DNA from: an uncultured Oscillibacter sp.
GTDB lineage: Bacteria; Bacillota; Clostridia; Oscillospirales; Oscillospiraceae
Assembly: GCF_910584465.1 (NCBI RefSeq)
Contig: NZ_CAJUBK010000008.1
Location: 1 to 63,230, forward strand
Direction of reading: 5' to 3'
Length of the DNA: 63,230 bases
Every line of letters begins with the position of its first letter. The first letter of the stretch is position 1. Under the pieces are notes generated by a model. That model did no database searches, was not told the origin of the DNA, and was given only the letters and a program-made list of their open reading frames with translations. The position numbers and the translations under genes were made by a program. Below are positions 25,039-33,419 of the stretch, piece after piece.

Positions 25039-25726
25039 GCTGCTGACGGGAGGGGCCGTCTGGGGCGTGCTGCTGACGCTGGGGGCCTTCGCCCTGGGGA
25101 GCTTCCTCCAAAAGAAGGCCCGGCAGGCGTGGTGCAACCCCCTGCTGCTGGGGAGCCTGTTCGTCATCCTCTTCCTCCGCCTCCTGCAGATCCCCTACCC
25201 GGACTATCAGGCCAGCGCCGCCCCGGTGAGCTATCTGCTCCTCCCCGCCACGGTCAGCCTGGCGGTCCCTCTCTACGAGCAGTGGGAGGCCCTGCGGGAG
25301 AACGCCGCCGCCATCCTCTCCGGCATCGCCGCCGGAGCGGTGGTCAGCGTGGGGGCCATCCTGATCCTGGCCTGGGCCTTCCGGATGGACCGGGCCGCCG
25401 CGGTCAGCCTGCTGCCCAAATCCGTCACCACCGCCATCGGCGCGGACGTCTCCGGGGAGCTGGGCGGCATCCCGACGCTGACCACCGCCGTCATCATCCT
25501 GACGGGCATCTTCGGGAACCTCAGCGCCCAGGCGGTGTGCAGGCTGTTCCGGATCGAGGACCCCGTGGCGAAGGGCGTGGGCATCGGCACCGCCTCCCAT
25601 GCCATCGGCACCGCCAGGGCCCTGGAGATCGGCCCGGTGGAGGGGGCCATGAGCAGCCTGTCCATCGCCGTGGCGGGCATCATGACCGCCCTGCTGTGCC
25701 CGCTGGCCGTGGACCTTCTGCCTTGA
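25031..25726 (+). CDS. lrgB: LrgB/CidB family membrane protein
   Basis: 231 residues with about seven membrane segments. The conserved block LLPKSVTTAIGADVSGELGG and GVGIGTASHAIGTARALE are LrgB hallmarks. It is the partner of the upstream LrgA-like protein. Confidence 0.92.
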   Translation: MSELLTGGAVWGVLLTLGAFALGSFLQKKARQAWCNPLLLGSLFVILFLRLLQIPYPDYQASAAPVSYLLLPATVSLAVPLYEQWEALRENAAAILSGIAAGAVVSVGAILILAWAFRMDRAAAVSLLPKSVTTAIGADVSGELGGIPTLTTAVIILTGIFGNLSAQAVCRLFRIEDPVAKGVGIGTASHAIGTARALEIGPVEGAMSSLSIAVAGIMTALLCPLAVDLLP

Positions 25727-25749
25727 CGTTCGTTTGAGGAGGCCGTTTC

Positions 25750-26574
25750 ATGTTCGATGTCGTATTCAGCAGCAGCGCCCGCGGGGGCATGCGGTGCGCC
25801 CGCTTCTCCCGCCTCGAGGACATATACAGCCTCAGCCTGGGCCTGAGCGTGGGCAGCATCTCGGAGGACGTCCCCGGCGCTTTGCGCCGCGCCGCCCTCC
25901 TGGAGCTGTGCCGCGCTTCCGAGCCGGAGGCCGAGGCCCCGGGGCGGGTGGATCGGCTGATGGAGGATGCCGCCGTCTCTCTGGAGGCCATCCTCGCCCG
26001 CTCGGCGGAGGGCGAAGCGGTCCGGATCTGGTACAGCGACGAGCCGGACGAGGCGTGCGCCTTCCTCTGGCTGCTCTCCCGGCTGGACGGCCTGGGGGAC
26101 CGTCGCGGCCCTGTCGGCGCCGTCAAGCTGCCCCGGTACGAACAGCGGGAGGACGGCGTCGTGGAAGAGCACACCGGCTGGGGCGATGTCCGCCCGGAGA
26201 GCTGGCAGGCGTTCCTCCCTCTGGAACGGCCCGCGTCCCCGGCATCCATCCGCGCCGCCGCCCACCGGTGGCGGGAGCTCCAGGAGGAGGACGCCCCGCT
26301 CCGGGCCGTCGTGAACGGGCGGCTGAGCAGCGTGCCGGAGGAGTTCTACGACGGCTTCATCCGCCGGGAGCTGGCCCGGATGCCGGAGGAGTTCCGCGAA
26401 GCCGTGCTCATCGGCCAGGTGCTGGGCCGTCACCGGCTGGGCATCGGCGACGGCCTGGCTGCCTGCCGCGTGGAGGCCATGATCCGGGCCGGGGAGCTGG
26501 AGGCCGTCACTCGGGCGGCGGCGGAGGAAGCGCCTTACCGGCGGATCCTGCGCAAATGCCCGCCGTCCAGGTAG
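25750..26574 (+). CDS. DUF1835/DUF3658-like protein of unknown function
   Basis: 274 residues. The N-terminal MFDVVFSSSARGGMRCAR resembles the start of DUF1835 and the C-terminal part (LRAVVNGRLSSVPEEFYDGF...) resembles the helical DUF3658 that usually accompanies it. The middle includes RIWYSDEPDEACAFLWLL, a pattern that recurs in the family. No catalytic site is known. GAGGAGG lies eight bases before the ATG. It may be expressed with lrgAB (gap 23 bases); a terminator follows. Confidence 0.7.
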   Translation: MFDVVFSSSARGGMRCARFSRLEDIYSLSLGLSVGSISEDVPGALRRAALLELCRASEPEAEAPGRVDRLMEDAAVSLEAILARSAEGEAVRIWYSDEPDEACAFLWLLSRLDGLGDRRGPVGAVKLPRYEQREDGVVEEHTGWGDVRPESWQAFLPLERPASPASIRAAAHRWRELQEEDAPLRAVVNGRLSSVPEEFYDGFIRRELARMPEEFREAVLIGQVLGRHRLGIGDGLAACRVEAMIRAGELEAVTRAAAEEAPYRRILRKCPPSR

Positions 26575-26605
26575 AGGGCCGGAGACGGACCGCCATCAAA
26601 AAACA

Positions 26606-26638
26606 CGGCATGGCCGATCGGCCATGCCGCGCTTTTTT
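26606..26638 (+). terminator. Bidirectional terminator between convergent genes
   Basis: CGGCATGGCCGATCGGCCATGCCG is a perfect palindrome, with six T after it and six A before it, so it serves the genes on both sides. Confidence 0.9.
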
Positions 26639-26719
26639 AGGACCCGCAGGCCGGATGCCCGCATCCGTGAGGGGGGCCGCCGCCCGCCTTGCCGCGTCAG
26701 GGACCGCGCCCCGTCCGGT

Positions 26720-28210
26720 TCAAGCGGGGGCCCCTGGCCGCACGTGCAGCAGGGCGGCCGCTTCCTTCACCGGGATGTACAATGTGCCGTTCCAGAGGAA
26801 GCCCTGCGCCTGGAGGGAATTGCCCTGAGCCTCCAGGGTCAGCGCCCGGCGGACGGCGCCGGGGGTCCCGTCCTCTTCGCCTTCGCCAGCCATCCCGTCC
26901 TCTTCGTCTTCACCGGAGGGCGCGGACGGCCGGGCCTCTCCGTCCGCGCCGGGAGGTTCGTCCGCCGGAGCCGGTCCGGCAGGCGGGTCCGGGACGGTCA
27001 GCTCCGGGAAATGCTCTTGCAGGAAGGACAGCGGGACGTAGCAGATCCCGTCCAGCGTCCGGGCGGACCGGCCCAGGGGAGCGCCGCCCAGGGCCAGCAG
27101 GCTGTCGAAGTCCTCCGTCGTCAGGGGCGCGTCCTCCCGGAGCTGGTACAGCGCCTGGGCGATGTCCCCCCGCGTAGTATAGGGCGTGAGGATCTGGGAG
27201 AGGTCCCCCGGCGTGAAGACGAAGGTCCGGTCCTCCAGCCCCATGCGCTGCAGCAGGGCGGAGAGGATGGCCTGGGCCTCCTCCCCGGAGATCCAGCGGT
27301 CCGGGTGGAAGGCGTCCTCCTCCGTCTGGGGCAGGAGGCCGGCGGAGCGGGCGGTCATGACGGCGCTGTGATACGCGTGCCCCGGGGGCACGTCGCTGAA
27401 GGGGACGGTGTCCTCCGTCCACCCGGCGAAGCCGTACAGGTCCAGCACGGTCTGCAAAAACTCCCCGCGGGCCATCCCCGCCCTGGGGGAGAAGGTGTGG
27501 CTGCTGGTGCCCGCCATCAGGCCGGAGGCCGCCACGGCGTCGATCTGCTCCCTGGCGCAGGCATAGCGCCCCAGGTCCACGAAGCCCTCCAGCGCCAGCG
27601 GCTCCCGGCTGGAGTAGGCGGGCACGGCGTAGCCGTGGAGCCGCCGGTCCGCTATGGGGTAGCGGTTCACGGTCACGTAGTCGTTGGGCTCCTCCTCCGG
27701 CGCCCGGGCCTCGGAGACCTGGGCGGCGGGGTAGTCCCAGCGGGTCGTCAGAGCGTTGCCCTCGATCGTGAAGAGGGTCTCGTCCTCCACGTACAGCACC
27801 AGGCCCACATGATGGATCCTGCCGGAGTCGTTGTGGAAGAGGACCAGGTCCCCCTGCTGCGGGAGATACGTGCCCCCTCTGGAGGCGCTGGCGTAGTATC
27901 GGCCCAGGCCCGTGAACGCCCGGCAGTGCCGGGCGCAGTTGACGGAACGGGGGAACGCCTCCTTGGGGATCCCGGCCTCATCGGCGCACCAGGAGACGAA
28001 CATGTCGCACCAATAGCCGTTCGGGTAGCCGTAGCGCACGCCGAAGGGCGTGTACTCATCGTCCCCCTCTGTGAAGCCCATCTGTCCCAGCGCCTGGAGC
28101 ACCACCCGCCCCGCCTGGGAGGGCTCCTCCGCCTCCAGCGCCCGGACCGGCGTCGAACAAAGGCAGAGCGCCAAAAGGGCCGCCAAGGACCATTCCTTCA
28201 AAGCAAACAT
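26720..28210 (-). CDS. Secreted CHAP-domain hydrolase with SLH-like and copper-amine-oxidase-like segments
   Basis: 496 residues from the ATG at 28210 (GGAAGTGG nearby; earlier ATG and GTG codons in frame are weaker). A signal peptide, LAALLALCLCSTPVRA, ends near residue 24. Residues about 35-170 form a CHAP fold: WCDMFVSWC with the candidate nucleophile Cys68, and HHVGLV with the base near 133-134. Residues about 205-330 look like SLH repeats (YACAREQIDAVAASGLMAG, FSDVPPGHAYHSAVMTARSAG). Near the C-terminus, LDGICYVPLSFLQEHF and LWNGTLYIPVKEAAALL are copper-amine-oxidase-N-like units, separated by an acidic P/E/D linker. It is likely a cell-wall peptidase tethered to the surface. Confidence 0.82.
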   Translation of the reverse strand: MFALKEWSLAALLALCLCSTPVRALEAEEPSQAGRVVLQALGQMGFTEGDDEYTPFGVRYGYPNGYWCDMFVSWCADEAGIPKEAFPRSVNCARHCRAFTGLGRYYASASRGGTYLPQQGDLVLFHNDSGRIHHVGLVLYVEDETLFTIEGNALTTRWDYPAAQVSEARAPEEEPNDYVTVNRYPIADRRLHGYAVPAYSSREPLALEGFVDLGRYACAREQIDAVAASGLMAGTSSHTFSPRAGMARGEFLQTVLDLYGFAGWTEDTVPFSDVPPGHAYHSAVMTARSAGLLPQTEEDAFHPDRWISGEEAQAILSALLQRMGLEDRTFVFTPGDLSQILTPYTTRGDIAQALYQLREDAPLTTEDFDSLLALGGAPLGRSARTLDGICYVPLSFLQEHFPELTVPDPPAGPAPADEPPGADGEARPSAPSGEDEEDGMAGEGEEDGTPGAVRRALTLEAQGNSLQAQGFLWNGTLYIPVKEAAALLHVRPGAPA

Positions 28211-28387
28211 CGAAGATCCACTTCCCATTGAACGATTCACGGATTTTGGGAGGTATTATAGCACCTTCGACCGATCTTGACAAGTTCCGCGCCGGAGAAA
28301 AAGCGTCCCGGCGGCGCAGATCCCGTCCCGGAGGCGGCGGTTTGGGGCGCGGACGCGTTCCTTTTCAGGGCTTTAACAAAAATTCCC

Positions 28388-28416
28388 TTGCAAAACAGGA
28401 CTGCTTGGCCTATACT
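28388..28416 (+). promoter_or_regulatory. Promoter of V-type ATPase operon
   Basis: TTGCAA (28388-28393), 17 bases, TATACT (28411-28416), about 77 bases ahead of the first ATPase gene. Confidence 0.75.
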
Positions 28417-28492
28417 GATAAAAGAATGACTATGCGGTCCGGAGGGTAGTCACCGCCGGGCTGGATGGCACATGGAGAGAAGGTGAGAACGA

Positions 28493-28807
28493 ATGTCCCT
28501 GGAAGCGATCGAAAAGGTGACGCAGGTGGAGGACGAGGCCCGGGAACGCCGGACGGCCGCCGAGGCGGAGGCGAAGCAGATCGTCGCGGACGCCGAGAAG
28601 GAAGGTCAGGCGCTCTTGCAGAGGCGGAGGACCGAGGCGGCGGAAGCCGGCCGTGAGCTCCTGCGCCAGGCGGAGGAGCGGGCCGCGGAGCGGGCCGCCG
28701 AGACCGCCCGGGCCGCGGAGGAGGACGCCGCCGCCCTGCGGGACGCTGCGCGTGAGCGTCTGGATGCCGCCGCGGAGTTTATTGTCGGAAGGGTTGTGAG
28801 CAACTGA
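28493..28807 (+). CDS. ntpF: V/A-type ATPase peripheral stalk subunit (G/H type)
   Basis: 104 residues, almost wholly a charged helix rich in A, E and R with no membrane segment, as expected for the stalk subunit that pairs with subunit E. The position, first in the operon directly before subunit I, is the standard place of this subunit. Sequence conservation in this family is low, so the assignment rests on composition and context. Confidence 0.82.
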   Translation: MSLEAIEKVTQVEDEARERRTAAEAEAKQIVADAEKEGQALLQRRRTEAAEAGRELLRQAEERAAERAAETARAAEEDAAALRDAARERLDAAAEFIVGRVVSN

Positions 28808-28808
28808 G

Positions 28809-30731
28809 ATGGCCATTGTAAAAATGAAGAAGCTCCGCGTCATGGCCATGGCCGACAGCCGGGACGCGCTCCTGCGGGAGCTGCTGCGCCTGGGCTGTGT
28901 GGAGATCAGCGAGCCCGCCGGCAGACTGGCGGACCCCGCCTGGGCAGACCTGCTGCGGCGGGAGACCTCCACACTGGCGGAGACCAAGAACGAGCAGGGC
29001 GAGGCCGGCGCCGCCCTGGACGCCCTGAAACGCTACGGCGGGACCAAGGACGGGCTGTTCATCCAGCGCCGCCCGGTGTCCCAGGAGGAGTTCCTCTCCG
29101 CCGGGACGCTGGAGGAGGCCCGGGCCGTCAGCAGGCAGATCGACGGCCGCATCCAGGACATCTCCCGCCTGCAGGGGGAGGAGGGGCGCCTCCAGAGCCG
29201 GAAGGCCGGGCTGATGCCCTGGGTCCCCCTGGACATGCCCCTGGAGCTCAGCGGGACGGCCAACGCCGTCTTCCGGCTGGGGGTCCTCCCCGGCGCGGCG
29301 GACACCGCCGCCATCCGCAGTGAGCTGGCGGGGACGGCGGCGGAGCTCTATGAGGTCAGCGCGGACAAGCAGCAGCGCTGCTGCCTCCTGATCGCCCACC
29401 GGGCGGCGGAGGAAGAGGCCCTGGAGGTCCTGCGGCCCCATGGCTTCAGCGTGACGGCCTTCCAGGGCGTCACGGGCACGGCGGCGAAGAACGTCGCCGA
29501 CATCGACGCGGCGATCGCCGCGGGCCAAAAGCGGCGGCAGGAGGCCGAGGCCGCCATCGCCGCCCTGGCCGGCAAGCGGGACGCCCTCCGGCTCTACGCC
29601 GACCGGCTCAGCGCCGAGGCGGCGGAGGACCAGAACACCGAGCGCCTCCTCACCGACGGGACCATCGTCTTCTTCGAGGGCTGGGCCCCGGCGGAGAGCC
29701 TGGGCGAGGTCCAGTCCCTGCTGGAGAGCATGGGCTGCGCCTGGGAGGCCAGCGACCCCACGGACGAGGATGTCCCCGACGTGCCGGTCAAGCTGAAGAA
29801 CAACTGGTTCACCAAGCCGCTGAACATGGTGACGGAGATGTACTCCCTCCCCGCCTACAACAACGTGGACCCCAACCCCCTGATGGCGCCGTTCTTCATC
29901 CTGTTTTACGGCATCATGATGGCGGACATGGGCTACGGCATCCTGATGTTCCTGGCGGGGACCATCGTGGCGAAGAAGTACCGCCCCAAGGGCACCATGG
30001 GCCACATGATGGGCCTTCTGCAGCTGTGCGGCGTGTCCACCTTCTTCTGGGGCGCGCTGACGGGCGGCTTCTTCGGAGACTTTTTGACCCAGGTGGTGAA
30101 GCTCACCACCGGAGGGGACTTCGCCCTGCCGGCCCTCTTCACCCCGCTGAACGACACGCTGATGATCCTCGTGGGGGCCATGGCCCTGGGGCTGGTGCAG
30201 ATCGTCACCGGCATGGCCGTCAGCTTCATCCGCAAGCTCCGGGCCGGGCAGGTGCTGGACGCCGTTTTCGAAGAGGTCACGTGGTGGATCGTCTTCGCGG
30301 GCATCGGCCTGATGGCCCTGGGCGTGACGGACCTGGTGCTTTACGCGGGCCTGGCCCTGATCGTCATCGGCCCCCTGGTCACCGGCCAGGGCTTCGGCAA
30401 GATCATGGGCATCTTCGGCTCCCTTTACAACCATGTCACGGGCTACTTCGGCGACATCCTGTCTTACGCCCGTCTCATGGCGCTGATGCTGGCGGGCAGC
30501 GTCATCGCCCAGGTGTTCAATACATTGGGCGCGATCCCCGGCAACATCGTCATTTTCCTGGTGATCTCCCTGGCGGGCAACGCGCTGAATTTCGCGCTGA
30601 ACCTGTTGGGCTGCTACGTCCACGACCTCCGGCTGCAGTGCCTGGAGTACTTCGGCAAGTTCTATGAGGACGGCGGCAAGCCCTTCCGGCCCCTGGCCAT
30701 GGAGACCAAATACGTGGACATCACGAAGTAA
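28809..30731 (+). CDS. ntpI: V/A-type ATPase subunit I (a-type membrane subunit)
   Basis: 640 residues. The N-terminal cytoplasmic half (to ~residue 330) connects to the stalks; the C-terminal half has about seven helices with the conserved segments FFILFYGIMMADMGYGILM and NHVTGYFGDILSYARLMAL. The arginine in SYARLMAL is the essential residue facing the rotor. It begins one base after the preceding stop. Confidence 0.95.
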   Translation: MAIVKMKKLRVMAMADSRDALLRELLRLGCVEISEPAGRLADPAWADLLRRETSTLAETKNEQGEAGAALDALKRYGGTKDGLFIQRRPVSQEEFLSAGTLEEARAVSRQIDGRIQDISRLQGEEGRLQSRKAGLMPWVPLDMPLELSGTANAVFRLGVLPGAADTAAIRSELAGTAAELYEVSADKQQRCCLLIAHRAAEEEALEVLRPHGFSVTAFQGVTGTAAKNVADIDAAIAAGQKRRQEAEAAIAALAGKRDALRLYADRLSAEAAEDQNTERLLTDGTIVFFEGWAPAESLGEVQSLLESMGCAWEASDPTDEDVPDVPVKLKNNWFTKPLNMVTEMYSLPAYNNVDPNPLMAPFFILFYGIMMADMGYGILMFLAGTIVAKKYRPKGTMGHMMGLLQLCGVSTFFWGALTGGFFGDFLTQVVKLTTGGDFALPALFTPLNDTLMILVGAMALGLVQIVTGMAVSFIRKLRAGQVLDAVFEEVTWWIVFAGIGLMALGVTDLVLYAGLALIVIGPLVTGQGFGKIMGIFGSLYNHVTGYFGDILSYARLMALMLAGSVIAQVFNTLGAIPGNIVIFLVISLAGNALNFALNLLGCYVHDLRLQCLEYFGKFYEDGGKPFRPLAMETKYVDITK

Positions 30732-30754
30732 TTTATTTTAGGAGGAACACTACA

Positions 30755-31279
30755 ATGGAAGAAATGACTCAATTGATCGAGATGCAGCAGGCGATCGGCT
30801 TCCTGGGCACCATCGGCGGCCTGGCCCTGGCGCTGCTGGGCGCGGGCCTGGCGGCGGTGCTGCCCGGCATCGGCTCCGCCAAGGGCACCGGCATCGCCGG
30901 CGAGGCGGGCACCGGCCTTTTGTGCCAGGACCCCAGCAAGTTCGGTAAGGTCATGATCCTCCAGGTCATCCCCGGCACCCAGGGCCTGTACGGCCTGGTG
31001 GTCTGGTTCTTCGCCATCTTCTCCATGGGCCTGCTGGGCGGCGAGCTGCCCCAGATGACCGTGGCCCAGGGGATGCAGTACCTCGTCGCGTGCCTGCCCA
31101 TGGCGCTGGGCGGCCTGTTCTCCGCCATCGCCCAGGGCCGCGTGGCCGCCGGTTCCATCAACATCCTGGCCAAGAAGCCCGACGACTGGTCCAAGGGCAT
31201 GGTGCTCTGCATCACCGTGGAGTTCTACGCCATCCTGTCTCTGCTGGCTTCCATGCTGATGATCATCAATATTTCTTGA
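30755..31279 (+). CDS. ntpK: V/A-type ATPase rotor subunit K, with sodium-site residues
   Basis: 174 residues, four membrane helices: a duplicated 16-kDa type proteolipid. Aligned by eye to Enterococcus hirae NtpK, whose sodium site uses Leu61, Thr64, Gln65, Gln110 and Glu139. Here the equivalents are Ile72 (hydrophobic), Thr75, Gln76 (in IPGTQGLYG), Gln127 (in IAQGRVAAG) and Glu156 (in ITVEFYAIL), with the same 29-residue spacing between the Gln and the Glu. This supports sodium coupling. GAGGAAC lies before the ATG. Confidence 0.95.
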   Translation: MEEMTQLIEMQQAIGFLGTIGGLALALLGAGLAAVLPGIGSAKGTGIAGEAGTGLLCQDPSKFGKVMILQVIPGTQGLYGLVVWFFAIFSMGLLGGELPQMTVAQGMQYLVACLPMALGGLFSAIAQGRVAAGSINILAKKPDDWSKGMVLCITVEFYAILSLLASMLMIINIS

Positions 31280-31306
31280 TGAGCCCCGAAGAAAGGGGAT
31301 TCGACC

Positions 31307-31891
31307 ATGAACGGGATTGAAAAGATCACCCAGCGCATCCAAGCCGACGCCCAGGCCGAGATCGACCGGGTGCTGGGCGAGGCCCGGGCCGAGGCGGAGA
31401 AGATCGCCGCCAAGTACAAGGCCCAGGCCGACGCCGAGGCGGCGGACCTGGATGCGAAGAACAAGAAAGCCGCCGCCGAGCGGGAGGAGCGCCTTGCGGG
31501 CACGGCCCAGATGGAGGCCCGGAAGGCCGCCCTGGCCGCGAAGCAGGAGATGGTGGAGCAGGCCTACGATCTGGCCCTGCGGAAGCTGTGCTCCCTGCCG
31601 CAGGCGGAGTACACCGCCGTGCTGGCGGGGCTGCTGGTCCAGGCGTCCTCCACCGGCAAGGAGGAGGTCATCTTCTCCGAGGAGGACCGCCTCAAGGTGG
31701 GCAAGGCCGCCGTGGACAAAGCCAACAAGGACGGCAAGAAGGGCCTGACCCTCTCCGGCGAGACCCGTCCCATCCAGGGCGGCTTCATCCTCCGCTCCGA
31801 GAACGTGGAGGTCAACTGCGCGTTCGATACCCTGATCCGTCTCCAGAAGGCGGAGACTGCGGGAGAAGTGGTGAAGAAGCTGTTCTCATGA
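31307..31891 (+). CDS. ntpE: V/A-type ATPase peripheral stalk subunit E
   Basis: 194 residues. The N-terminal ~100 are a charged coiled coil (IQADAQAEIDRVLGEARAE...), the C-terminal ~95 a small globular domain (GFILRSENVEVNCAFDTLIR). This is the standard subunit E design, which with the short stalk subunit holds A3B3 to subunit I. Confidence 0.92.
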   Translation: MNGIEKITQRIQADAQAEIDRVLGEARAEAEKIAAKYKAQADAEAADLDAKNKKAAAEREERLAGTAQMEARKAALAAKQEMVEQAYDLALRKLCSLPQAEYTAVLAGLLVQASSTGKEEVIFSEEDRLKVGKAAVDKANKDGKKGLTLSGETRPIQGGFILRSENVEVNCAFDTLIRLQKAETAGEVVKKLFS

Positions 31892-31906
31892 CAAGGAGGG
31901 AGTGTC

Positions 31907-32911
31907 TTGGCTAAAAAAATCAAAGACACCGATTACCTGGCGATCTCCGCCCGCATCAAGGCCATGGAGACCGGGCTCCTGACACGGGAACGGATGGAAC
32001 AGGTGCTGGAGGCCCGCAGCCAGGAGGAAGCCGTCAAGGTCCTCCAGGAGTGTGGGTATCCCGAGCTGGACGCCCGCAGCCCCGAGACCATCGACGCCGC
32101 CCTGTCGGCGGCGCGGGAGGCCACGCTCACCGACCTGGCCGACGGTGCGCCGGACCCCAGGTATATCGACGTTTTCAAGCTGAAGTATGACTACCACAAC
32201 ATCAAGGCCGTCCTGAAAGCCGCGGCCATGGACACCAGCCCCGACTCCATGCTGATGGATATGGGCCGCGTCCCGGCGGCGGCGCTGAAGGAGGCCGTGC
32301 AGACCGGGAGGCTGGACGAGCTGCCGGAGGGCCTCGCCGCCGCGGCGGCGGAGGCCAAGGGGGTGCTGGACAGCACCCGCGATCCCCAGCTCAGCGACAT
32401 CGTGCTGGACCGCTGGTGCTATCAGGAGATGATGGCCCTGGCGGAGGAGACGGGGAGCGCCTTCCTGGCGGGCTACGTCAAGATGCAGATCGACGCGGCG
32501 AACCTCCGCTCCCTGATCCGGACGCTGCGGATGGGCAAGAGCGCGGACTTCCTGAAGACCGTCCTGCTGGAGGGCGGCGACATCGGTACGGACGCCGTGG
32601 CCGCCGCCGGGAACGCCGGCGGCAGCGGCCTTGCGGAGCTTTACGGCCCCACCGCCCTCCAGGCGGCGGCGGAAGCCGGGGCGGAGGCCCTCCGGGGCGG
32701 AGCGCTGACGGCCTTCGAGAAGCTGTGCGACGACGCGGTGGGCGACTATCTGGCCGGGGCGCAGTTCGTGCCCTTCGGCGAGGCCCCGCTGCTGGGGTAT
32801 CTGGCGGCGCGGGAGACGGAGTATACGAACATCCGCATCCTGCTGATGGGCCGGGGCGCCGGCCTGAGCGCGGACGTGATCCGTTCCCGTCTGCGCAGCA
32901 GCTATGTGTAA
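31907..32911 (+). CDS. ntpC: V/A-type ATPase subunit C
   Basis: 334 residues, all-helical, socket between central axle and membrane rotor. Motifs FKLKYDYHNIKAVLKA and the repeated helical segments around LRSLIRTLRMG match the vATP-synt_AC39 family. The start is TTG at 31907 with AAGGAGGG nearby. Confidence 0.93.
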   Translation: MAKKIKDTDYLAISARIKAMETGLLTRERMEQVLEARSQEEAVKVLQECGYPELDARSPETIDAALSAAREATLTDLADGAPDPRYIDVFKLKYDYHNIKAVLKAAAMDTSPDSMLMDMGRVPAAALKEAVQTGRLDELPEGLAAAAAEAKGVLDSTRDPQLSDIVLDRWCYQEMMALAEETGSAFLAGYVKMQIDAANLRSLIRTLRMGKSADFLKTVLLEGGDIGTDAVAAAGNAGGSGLAELYGPTALQAAAEAGAEALRGGALTAFEKLCDDAVGDYLAGAQFVPFGEAPLLGYLAARETEYTNIRILLMGRGAGLSADVIRSRLRSSYV

Positions 32912-32928
32912 GGCGGTGAGGTGACAAT

Positions 32929-33246
32929 ATGGCTATGACCTATCAGATCGCCGCCATCGGCGATTGGGAGTCCGTCATGGGCTTCCGGGCCCTGGGACTG
33001 GATACCTACCCCGTCACCGACGTGGCGGAGGCCAGGGAGAAGGTCCGGGAGCTGGCGAAGGGAGACTGCGCCGTGATCTACCTCACCGAGCAGCTGGCCC
33101 AGGGGATGGAGGACGTGCTGGCCCGTTATAAGGACGAGCTCCGGCCCGCCATCATCCTGATACCCGGGCGCCAGGGCTCCCTTGGCATCGGGAAGAACAA
33201 CATCCAAAGAGCGATCGAGCGCGCGGTCGGCGCAGACATTTTGTAA
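32929..33246 (+). CDS. ntpG: V/A-type ATPase subunit F
   Basis: 105 residues, small alpha/beta protein. MTYQIAAIGDWESVMGFRALGL and the C-terminal SLGIGKNNIQRAIERAVGADIL are typical. It links to subunit D in the central axle. Confidence 0.94.
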   Translation: MAMTYQIAAIGDWESVMGFRALGLDTYPVTDVAEAREKVRELAKGDCAVIYLTEQLAQGMEDVLARYKDELRPAIILIPGRQGSLGIGKNNIQRAIERAVGADIL

Positions 33247-33419
33247 AATTTTTACGTCGTATCTCCGATCCCCGCTGCGGGGGCGGACAGCCCCCTGCCG
33301 GAGCCTGACGGACCGGGCCGGCGGGGAGAGGAGGAGCGAGGGAGCGGGCGCGGTCCCCGGCAGGGCCGGGGGCGGGGCCCAGCGGAACTTGCGACGGCGA
33401 GAAAGAAGGTTGCATAAAT

